Shown in pieces: positions 15,782-22,771 of a stretch of DNA of 40,720 nt. The stretch is from DASZBX01 sp035943635 (GTDB taxonomy: Bacteria; Actinomycetota; Actinomycetes; Streptomycetales; Catenulisporaceae), in NCBI GenBank assembly GCA_035943635.1, contig DASZBX010000086.1, positions 1 to 40,720 on the forward strand, in the 5' to 3' direction. Under the pieces are notes generated by a model that made no database searches, was not told the origin of the DNA, and saw only the letters and a program-made list of their open reading frames with translations. Both the position numbers and the translations under genes were made by a program. Every line of letters begins with the position of its first letter. Position 1 is the first letter of the stretch.

Positions 15782-17066
15782 ATGGGGGACATGTCGAACC
15801 CGCCCGGCGGCCTGCGAAGCTACCGCCTGCTGTTGCGCACGCCCGGGACCCGGGGCTTCAGTGCGGCCGGATTCCTGGCCCGGATGCCCGAGTCGATGCT
15901 CGGCGTCGGCACCGTGCTGCTGGTGCGCCGGGAAACCGGCAGCTACGCCGTGGCCGGCACCGTGTCGGCCACGATCGCCCTGGTCCTGGCGTGCTCCGCG
16001 CCGTTCCTGGCCCGGCTGGTGGACCGCCGCGGCCAGGCCCGGGTCGGCATCCCGGCGGCCCTGGTCTGCGGCAGCGGCCTGGCCGGACTGCTGCTGAGCA
16101 TCCACACCCGGGCCCCGCACTGGACCCTGTACCTGTGCGCGGTGGTGATCGGCGTGTCCATGCCGAACATCGGCTCCCTGGTCCGGGCCCGCTGGGCCGC
16201 GCTGCACTCCGGCAGCCCGCGGCTGCACACCGCCTACTCCTTCGAGTCGGTGCTCGACGAGGTGGTGTTCGTGATCGGGCCGGTCCTGGTCACCACGCTG
16301 ACCACTAGCGCGTACCCGCTGGCCGGGCTCGGCGCGGCGCTGGCCTGCCTGCTGGTCGGGACGTTCGCGCTGTGCCTGCAACGCGGGACCCAGCCGGTCC
16401 CGAGCCCGGCCCCGCCCCGGGACGCCACCGGCGGCCGGGCCCGGCGCCCGCGGACCGCGGCCGCCGTCCGGATCCCGGGGATCCGGGCGCTGCTGGTCGT
16501 CTTCGTCGGCATCGGCTGCCTGTTCGGCTCGGTCGAGGTCAGCACCGTCGCCTACACGGGTGAACGCCGCCACCAGGCCGCGGCCGGGCTGCTGCTGGCC
16601 GGGTACGCCGGCGGCTCGCTGATCGCCGGGCTGGTCTTCGGCGCCGTGCACTGGCCCGGCACCCCCCAGCGCCGCTTCCCGTTCCTGCTCGGCGCGATGG
16701 CGCTGACCGCCGCGATGATGCCGCTTGTCGGTCACCATCTGGCTGCTCGCGCTGATCCTGTTCCTGGCCGGGTTCTCCATCTCCCCGTCCCTGATCACCG
16801 GCTTCACCCTGGTCGAACTGCTGGTCCCGGCCGACCGGCTGAACGAGGGCCTGGCCACCGTGACCACCGGCCTGGCCTTCGGGCTGACCCTCGGCTCGGG
16901 CCTGGCCGGGCCGCTGGTCGACGACTTCGGCGCCCGCGGCGCCTACACGCTCAGCGCCGCCGGGGCCGCGTGCGCGCTGCTCGCGGCCGTGCTGCTGCGC
17001 CGCGACCTGATCCCGGCGCCCGGACAGCCGGCGGTGGCCGAGACGGCCCCGGCCGCCTCCGCCTGA
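15782..17066 (+). pseudogene. MFS transporter broken by a one-base insertion
   Basis: From ATG 15782 (or 15791) a normal MFS protein runs for about 315 residues (LVRRETGSYAVAGTVSAT, APFLARLVDRRGQARVG, SFESVLDEVVFVIGPVLV) up to GAMALTAAMMPL. It then turns into Pro/Arg-rich nonsense that stays open to 18754. The frame one base on, from 16725, continues perfectly with SVTIWLLALILFLAGFSISP and VTTGLAFGLTLGSGLAGPLV, and ends at 17066. Removing one T of the TT at 16725-16726 restores CCG-CTG-TCG-GTC and a protein of about 428 residues, right for 12 TM segments. It could be a true inactivating mutation, a sequencing error, or, less likely, recoding; no slippery heptamer is evident. The substrate is unknown. 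Confidence 0.85.
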
Positions 17067-17348
17067 ACCGACCCGGCCAAGCCCGCCAGCCTGCGCCCGC
17101 GCGCGACCGCTACCTTGACCTGATCGCGAGCAGGTTCAACTTTCGGCGCCCGTGCGCCCGGGGCCAAGAGTCTTGCGCGGTCGTTCCGGGCCCGCTGCGC
17201 GCGCCGGTCCGCCGGTCGCACAGGGCCCGCACCACGGCCGCCTGCAGCGCCTGCGCGCCCGCGCGCGACCGGCCGTTTCAGCGTCGTCGGGCCGTCCGGT
17301 CCGCGGCGGGCTCGCCAGCGGGCGGTCGGGTTGGGCAAGATAGCGGTC

Positions 17349-18710
17349 ATGCGGATCTTAGAGGCGGTCGTCGGCGCCCTGCTGGTGCTCAGCACGTGGA
17401 TATCGGTGCTGGCGACCCTGGTCGTGCCGCGCGGACTGCGGTCCCGGCACGCCACGATGGTCCGGATCATGGTGCGCTGGCCGTTCCAGTTCGTCGCCGA
17501 CCACTGCCGGTCCTACGACACCAAGGACCGGGTGCTGGCCTGGGCCGCGCCGCTGTCCATCCTGGCCACCCTGCTCAGCTGGCTGGTGCTGTTCGTGGCC
17601 GGGTTCGGCCTGCTGGTGGCCGGGTTCGGCAGGGTGCCGGCGCTGCGCGGGCTCAAGGAGGCCGGGTCCTCGGTGTTCACCCTCGGCGTGGTGTGGTCCG
17701 CCGAGGGCCGCCTGGTCCTGCTCGACTTCGCCGCCGCGGCCACCGGCCCGGTGATCGTCGGCCTGCTGGTCGGCTACCTGCCCGCGCTCTACGGCGCCTA
17801 CGCGCGCCGGGAGACCGAGGTGACCCTGCTGGTGGCCCGCGGCGGCAGCCCGGCCTGGGGCCCGGAGATCCTCTCCCGGCACTGGCAGGTGGCCGGCCTG
17901 ATCGACACCGTGCCGGAGCTGTTTCGCAACTGGGAGCGCTGGTCCGCGGAGGTCTCCGAGAGCCACACCAGCTACCCGGTGCTGCTGGACTTCCGCTCGC
18001 CCCGGGCCAGCCGCAACTGGCTGATCGCGCTGCTGGCGATCATGGACGCGGCCGCGCTGGAACTGGCCCTGAACCCGACCCGGGCGGACGGGCAGATCCG
18101 CCTGGCCATCCGCTCCGGCTTCACCTGCGTGCGGGAGATCGCGGCCAGCGAGCGGATCCCGTACGACGAGGACCCGGACCCGGACGGCGAACTGGACCTG
18201 ACCTACGCCGAGTTCTGCCAGGGCATCGACCTGCTGCGCTACTCGAGCTACCCGATGGAGCGCTCCGCGCAGGACGCCTGGCCGCACTTCCGCGGCTGGC
18301 GGGTCAACTACGAGTCGACCGTGTACGCGCTGGCCTACCAGATCGACGCCGTGCCCGCGCCCTGGTCCGGTCCGCGCCGGCGGCCCGGGCAGCGGATGGC
18401 GGTGCGTTCGCCCAAGGACCGCCAGCCCTCGGTGGCCCGGGACCGGATCCAGGCCCAGGCCGAGACCGAGGCCCGGGCCAGGGCGGCCGCCGAGGCCGCG
18501 GCGGCGCTGGTGGCGGCCGGCGCGGCGTTCGCCCCGGTCCCCTCGGACCAGGAGTGCCTGCAGGTCCCGGTGACCCGCCCGCAGCCGGGTTCCTCGGCGC
18601 CGGCCGCCTACCGCGCGCCGCTCGGGCCGGACGGGTCCCTCGGGACCGGCGCCCGGCCCGGGTCCAACGGCGCCGCGCCCGGGTCCGGGTCGGCCGGATA
18701 CGAGGGCTGA
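17349..18710 (+). CDS. membrane protein with ion-channel-like topology, unknown function
   Basis: 453 residues from ATG at 17349 (TTG 17331 is in frame). Hydrophobic spans occur at about 3-27 (VVGALLVLSTWISVLATLVV), 60-90 (LATLLSWLVLFVAGFGLLVA) and 117-145 (AAAATGPVIVGLLVGYLPAL). Between the last two is EAGSSVFTLGVVW, which resembles the pore helix and TxG filter of two-TM potassium channels but lacks a GYG/GFG sequence. A cytosolic helical domain of about 200 residues and a disordered Ala/Pro/Gly tail (about 370-453) follow. Similar actinomycete proteins are uncharacterised; the channel idea is an inference. The 282-bp gap before it (17067-17348) shows no feature I can support. Confidence 0.75.
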   Translation: MRILEAVVGALLVLSTWISVLATLVVPRGLRSRHATMVRIMVRWPFQFVADHCRSYDTKDRVLAWAAPLSILATLLSWLVLFVAGFGLLVAGFGRVPALRGLKEAGSSVFTLGVVWSAEGRLVLLDFAAAATGPVIVGLLVGYLPALYGAYARRETEVTLLVARGGSPAWGPEILSRHWQVAGLIDTVPELFRNWERWSAEVSESHTSYPVLLDFRSPRASRNWLIALLAIMDAAALELALNPTRADGQIRLAIRSGFTCVREIAASERIPYDEDPDPDGELDLTYAEFCQGIDLLRYSSYPMERSAQDAWPHFRGWRVNYESTVYALAYQIDAVPAPWSGPRRRPGQRMAVRSPKDRQPSVARDRIQAQAETEARARAAAEAAAALVAAGAAFAPVPSDQECLQVPVTRPQPGSSAPAAYRAPLGPDGSLGTGARPGSNGAAPGSGSAGYEG

Positions 18711-18767
18711 TCAAGGTCTTCTCGGCGCGCACCTGCGGGTTGACCGCTTCGTAGAATAATGCCACAG

Positions 18768-18815
18768 CCACAATACCTAGTGGTGGCTTGCGAGATGCGC
18801 CACTACATGTATGCT
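18768..18815 (+). promoter_or_regulatory. tandem NrdR boxes over the nrdAB promoter
   Basis: Box 1, CCACAATACCTAGTGG (18768-18783), and box 2, CCACTACATGTATGCT (18800-18815), resemble the 16-bp NrdR consensus acaCwAtATaTwGtgt; box 1 is the better match. Their starts are 32 bp apart, about three helical turns, as in known NrdR targets. A likely promoter overlaps: TTGCGA (18788-18793), a 16-bp spacer, then TATGCT (18810-18815), so that box 2 covers the -10. NrdR with dATP/ATP would repress nrdAB here, as described for Streptomyces. Another -10-like TAGAAT is at 18752. Confidence 0.75.
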
Positions 18816-18835
18816 TGGCGCCTGAGCTGGTGCAC

Positions 18836-19046
18836 ACCACGGCCGGACCTGCGGGGGACCGCGGAGCCGGTCCGCGGCGTGCGGCAACAGGGAACCCGGT
18901 GTGAGTCCGGGACTGCCCCGCAGCGGTATCCGGGAACGACCGCCGTCATCGGCACTGGGCGCTTTCGCGCCTGGGAAGCGACGGCCAGTAGGAGGAGGCG
19001 AGCGCCCGCTCGCGTCCGGGCCCGCGAGTCCGAAGACCTGCCCGCT
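18836..19046 (+). promoter_or_regulatory. cobalamin (B12) riboswitch
   Basis: The conserved cobalamin aptamer elements appear in order: CAGGGAACCCGGTGTGAGTC at about 18887, then GGGACTGCCCCGCAGCGGTA, a GGGAAGCGACGGCCAGTAGG stretch near 18972, and the 3' signature GCGAGTCCGAAGACCTGCC ending near 19042. The aptamer lies in the 5' leader of nrdA. In Streptomyces the class Ia nrdABS operon is switched off by B12, because the B12-dependent class II enzyme NrdJ then suffices; the same logic is inferred here. The exact 5' limit (P1) is uncertain by some 10-15 nt. Confidence 0.93.
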
Positions 19047-19117
19047 CGGTTTTTGTCCATGCGGGTCTTCGCGGGAGGACCGGCAGGCGCAGCGCCGGGC
19101 GCTGCGCCCTGCCCTCC
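19031..19117 (+). promoter_or_regulatory. riboswitch expression platform hairpins
   Basis: CGAAGACC (19031-19038), which belongs to the conserved 3' end of the aptamer, is perfectly complementary to GGTCTTCG (19064-19071), so pairing there would compete with ligand-bound folding. Just after it a very stable hairpin follows: GGCAG+GCGCAGCGC (19082-19095) with GCGCTGCGC (19099-19107) and CTGCC (19109-19113), flanked by GGAGG/CCTCC (19074-19078 and 19113-19117, so the last C is shared as an alternative). No T-tract follows, so termination without a U-tract or Rho dependence is possible. The nrdA ribosome-binding site (GAGGAG, 19169-19174) is further downstream and free. Confidence 0.6.
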
Positions 19118-19183
19118 TTCCGCGGCGGTCCGCGGCCGGGGCTCGTCGACGGGACGGGCAGGACGCATGAGGAGCACGAGAGC

Positions 19184-21628
19184 ATGAGCAGCAGCAGCAC
19201 CGGTATCGCCGGCGTCCGCGAGAGCGCGCCGGCCGTGGAGATCGCCGACGTGGTCCGGCTCGCCGACCTTCCCGGCGCCGACGGCGCCGACCTGGAGCTG
19301 GTCCTGGCCCGGGTCCGGGCCTCATTGCCCGAGCGGGCCACCGCGGCCGAGGCGGCCGACCTGGCCGTGCGCACCGCGGCCGAGCTGATCGGGCAGGACC
19401 CGGCCTACTCCAAGCTCGCCGCCCGGCTGCTGGCCGAGCGGATCACCGCGGAGGTCGCCGGAGCCTGCGGGACCGAGACGGCCGTGTTCAGCGCCAGCAT
19501 CGCCCTGGGCAGTGAGCTCGGCCTGATCGGCGAGGCGACCGCGGACCTGGTCGCCGCGCACGCCGCGCAGTTCGACCGGGAGGTCGCCGGCGCCCTGGCC
19601 GCGGGCGCCGACCACCGGTTCGAGTACTTCGGCCTGCGCACCGTGTACGACCGCTACCTGCTGCGCCACCCCGAGACCCGGGCCGTGATCGAGACCCCGC
19701 AGTTCTTCCTGCTCCGGGTCGCCTGCGGCCTGGCCCGCACCCCGGCCGAGGCGGTCGAGTTCTACCGGCTCACCTCCTCCCTGGCCTACCTGCCGTCCTC
19801 CCCGACCCTGTTCAACGCCGGCACCCGGCACCCGCAGCTGTCCTCCTGCTTCCTGCTCGACTCCCCGCCGGACGACCTCGGGTCGATCTTCGACGCCTAC
19901 GGCCAGATCGCCCAGCTGTCGAAGTTCTCCGGCGGGATCGGGGTGTCCTGGTCCCGGGTGCGTTCGCGCGGGGCCCTGATCCGGTCCACCAACGGCAAGT
20001 CCAACGGCATCGTGCCCTGGCTGCGGATCCTGGACGCCTCGGTGGCCGCGGTCAACCAGGGCGGCCGGCGCAAGGGCGCGTGCTGCGCGTATCTGGAGCC
20101 CTGGCACGCCGACGTCGAGGAGTTCCTCGAGCTGCGCGACAACACCGGCGAGGAGGCCCGGCGCACGCACAACCTGAACCTGGCCAACTGGATCCCGGAC
20201 GAGTTCATGCGCCGGGTCGAGGCCGACGGGGTGTGGTCCCTGTTCGACCCGGACCAGGTGCCCGAGCTGCCCGACCTGTGGGGCGAGCGCTTCGACGAGG
20301 CGTACCGCCGGGCCGAGGCCGAGGGCCGCTACACCAAGCAGGTCAAGGCGCGCGACCTGTACGGCGCGATGATGCGCACCCTGGCGACCACCGGCAACGG
20401 CTGGATGACCTTCAAGGACGCCGCCAACCGCTCCTGCAACCAGACCGCCCGGCCCGAGAACACCGTGCACCTGTCGAACCTGTGCACCGAGATCCTCGAA
20501 GTGACCACCGCGCAGGAGAGCGCGGTGTGCAACCTCGGCTCGATCAACCTCGGCGCGCACGTGGCCGCCGACGGCGCCGGCATGGACTGGCCGAAGCTGC
20601 GGGCCACGATCCGCACCGCGCTGCCGTTCCTGGACCGGGTGATCGACCTGACCTACTACCCGACCGAGCAGACCGCCGGCGGCAACCCGCGCTGGCGCCC
20701 GGTCGGCCTGGGCCTGATGGGCCTGCAGGACGTGTTCTTCGCCCTGCGCCTGCCGTTCGACTCCGCCGAGGCGCTCGCGCTGTCCACCCGGATCAGCGAG
20801 GAGATCTACCTCACCGCCCTGGAGGTCTCCGCCGACCTGGCCGTGGAGTACGGTCCGCACCCGGCGTTCGCCGAGACCCGCGTGGCCGGGGGAACGCTGC
20901 ACCAGGACCACTTCGCAGGCGCGTCCGCCGCGCCCGAGCTGGCCGAGCGCTGGACCGCGCTGCGAGCCAAGATCGCCCGCACCGGCGTGCGCAACTCGCT
21001 GCTGATCGCGATCGCCCCGACCGCGACCATCGCCTCCATCGCCGGCTGCTGCGAGTGCATCGAGCCGCAGGTGTCGAACCTGTTCAAGCGCGAGACCCTG
21101 TCCGGGGAGTTCCTGCAGATCAACAACGCCCTGGTCACCGAGCTCAAGCAGCGCGGGCTGTGGACCGGGCGGATCCGGGACCGGATCAAGCAGGCCGAGG
21201 GCTCGGTCCAGTCGCTGACCGAGCTGCCCGAGGACGTGCGCACCCTGTTCCGCACCGCGTGGGAACTGCCCCAGCGCGCCCTGATCGACCTGGCCGCGGC
21301 CCGGACCCCGTACGTGGACCAGAGCCAGTCGCTGAACCTTTTCATGGCCGCCCCAACCCTGGGCAAGGTCTCCTCGATGTATCTGTACGCGTGGAAGGCG
21401 GGCCTGAAGACCACGTACTACCTGCGGTCGCGCCCGGCCACGCGGATCCAGCAGGCCACCGTGGGCGTTCCGGCGCAGGCGCCCTCACCCGTGGTCTCCC
21501 CGGTTTCCGCAGTGCCGGCCGTTTCCTCAGTTGCGCCGGGCGCCGCGGACGATGAAGAGTATTACGACGAGTCCGCGATCATCGCCTGTTCCCTCGAAAA
21601 CCCCGAATCGTGCGAGGCCTGCCAGTAA
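19184..21628 (+). CDS. nrdA: class Ia ribonucleotide reductase, alpha subunit
   Basis: 814 residues; reduces ribonucleotides to deoxyribonucleotides using the radical of NrdB. Start ATG 19184, GAGGAG 9 nt upstream. Expected features: SSCFLLD with the first active-site Cys, GGIGVSWSRVRSRGALIRST, the radical site NLCTEI, VCNLGSINLG with the second Cys, ATIASIAGCCECIEPQVSNL, the Tyr-Tyr relay in KTTYYLRSRPA, and a C-terminal CEAC pair that accepts electrons from thioredoxin or glutaredoxin. The N terminus lacks a recognisable ATP-cone (no VxKRDG-type start), so dATP inhibition through that site is probably absent. Transcription is predicted to be controlled by NrdR and a B12 riboswitch. The stop overlaps the nrdB start by one base. 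Confidence 0.95.
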   Translation: MSSSSTGIAGVRESAPAVEIADVVRLADLPGADGADLELVLARVRASLPERATAAEAADLAVRTAAELIGQDPAYSKLAARLLAERITAEVAGACGTETAVFSASIALGSELGLIGEATADLVAAHAAQFDREVAGALAAGADHRFEYFGLRTVYDRYLLRHPETRAVIETPQFFLLRVACGLARTPAEAVEFYRLTSSLAYLPSSPTLFNAGTRHPQLSSCFLLDSPPDDLGSIFDAYGQIAQLSKFSGGIGVSWSRVRSRGALIRSTNGKSNGIVPWLRILDASVAAVNQGGRRKGACCAYLEPWHADVEEFLELRDNTGEEARRTHNLNLANWIPDEFMRRVEADGVWSLFDPDQVPELPDLWGERFDEAYRRAEAEGRYTKQVKARDLYGAMMRTLATTGNGWMTFKDAANRSCNQTARPENTVHLSNLCTEILEVTTAQESAVCNLGSINLGAHVAADGAGMDWPKLRATIRTALPFLDRVIDLTYYPTEQTAGGNPRWRPVGLGLMGLQDVFFALRLPFDSAEALALSTRISEEIYLTALEVSADLAVEYGPHPAFAETRVAGGTLHQDHFAGASAAPELAERWTALRAKIARTGVRNSLLIAIAPTATIASIAGCCECIEPQVSNLFKRETLSGEFLQINNALVTELKQRGLWTGRIRDRIKQAEGSVQSLTELPEDVRTLFRTAWELPQRALIDLAAARTPYVDQSQSLNLFMAAPTLGKVSSMYLYAWKAGLKTTYYLRSRPATRIQQATVGVPAQAPSPVVSPVSAVPAVSSVAPGAADDEEYYDESAIIACSLENPESCEACQ

Positions 21629-22650
21629 TGAACGACGCCGCCGAGGCCACCGCCCGCCTGCTCGACCCCGGGATGGACCTGACCCTGCGCCCGATGCGCT
21701 ACCCCGAGTTCTACGACCGGTTCCGCGACGCGATCGCGAACACGTGGAGCGTGGAGGAGATCGACCTGCACTCGGACCTGGCCGACCTGGCCAAGCTCAC
21801 CGACGCCGAACGGCACCTGGTCAACCGCCTGGTCGCCTTCTTCGCCACCGGGGACACGATCGTCGCCAACAACCTCGTGCTGAACCTGTACCAGCACGTC
21901 AACGCGCCCGAGGCCCGGCTGTACCTGTCCCGCCAGCTGTTCGAGGAGGCGGTGCACGTACAGTTCTACCTCACCCTCCTGGACACCTACCTGCCCGACC
22001 ACGAGGAGCGGGTCAAGGCGTTCGCCGCGGTCGAGAACATCCCCTCGATCCGGACCAAGGCCGAGTTCTGCTTCCGCTGGATCGACTCCCTGCACGAGCT
22101 GCGCCGGCTGGAGACCGCGGCCGACCGGCGCGCGTTCCTGCTGAACCTGATCTGCTTCGCCGCGTGCATCGAGGGACTGTTCTTCTACGGCGCGTTCGCG
22201 TACGTCTACTTCCTGCGTTCCCGCGGCCTGCTCAACGGCCTGGCCTCGGGCACGAACTGGGTGTTCCGGGACGAGTCGATGCACATGGCGTTCGCGTTCG
22301 ACGTGGTCGAGACGATCCGGCGCGAGGAGCCGGAACTGTTCGACGCGGAGCTGACCGGGCAGGTGACCCGGATGCTGGAGGAGGCGGTGGCCGCCGAGAC
22401 CGCGTTCGCCGAGGACCTGCTCGGCGCGGGCGTGCCCGGGATGATGGTCGCCGACATGCGCGCGTACCTGGAACACGTGGCCGACCGGCGCCTGGTCCAG
22501 CTCGGCATGCCGGTCCGGTACGGCTCGGCCAACCCGTTCGCCTTCCTCGAACTCCAGGACGTTCAGGAGCTGGCAAACTTTTTCGAGCGCCGGGTTTCCG
22601 CCTACCAGGTCAGTCTGACCGGCACGGTAGCCTTTACCGAGGACTTCTGA
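21628..22650 (+). CDS. nrdB: class Ia ribonucleotide reductase, beta subunit
   Basis: 340 residues from ATG 21628, overlapping the nrdA TAA (TAATG), so translation is coupled. The di-metal and radical residues are all there: Asp in FFATGDTIVANNL, EEAVHVQFY (Glu, His, and the radical Tyr seven residues after the Glu), Glu in CIEGLFFYG, and DESMHMAF (Glu, His). The C terminus, VAFTEDF, is the acidic-aromatic tail that docks into NrdA. The protein supplies the tyrosyl radical for ribonucleotide reduction and needs oxygen and metal rather than B12. No nrdS-like regulator follows, in contrast to the Streptomyces nrdABS operon. Confidence 0.95.
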   Translation: MNDAAEATARLLDPGMDLTLRPMRYPEFYDRFRDAIANTWSVEEIDLHSDLADLAKLTDAERHLVNRLVAFFATGDTIVANNLVLNLYQHVNAPEARLYLSRQLFEEAVHVQFYLTLLDTYLPDHEERVKAFAAVENIPSIRTKAEFCFRWIDSLHELRRLETAADRRAFLLNLICFAACIEGLFFYGAFAYVYFLRSRGLLNGLASGTNWVFRDESMHMAFAFDVVETIRREEPELFDAELTGQVTRMLEEAVAAETAFAEDLLGAGVPGMMVADMRAYLEHVADRRLVQLGMPVRYGSANPFAFLELQDVQELANFFERRVSAYQVSLTGTVAFTEDF

Positions 22651-22673
22651 CCGGCGGCGCCGTCCGCCGCCGG
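22651..22673 (+). terminator. hairpin after nrdB
   Basis: A 9-bp stem, CCGGCGGCG (22651-22659) with CGCCGCCGG (22665-22673), with a 5-nt loop begins directly after the nrdB stop. No T-tract. A likely end of the nrdAB transcript. Confidence 0.65.
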
Positions 22674-22771
22674 CCGGTGACCACCCGCTGCCCAGAGCGC
22701 GCCGGTTGAATGTAGAGTGCCCTGGGTGATGTACGGGCAGCGCCGAGTAGCCAGGATCGGAGGACTGAGTT

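Noticed and set aside
16740..18754. Continuation of the MFS frame to a 990-residue protein
   Set aside because: After the frameshift the sequence is Pro/Arg/Gly nonsense and overlaps the real membrane-protein gene at 17349-18710.
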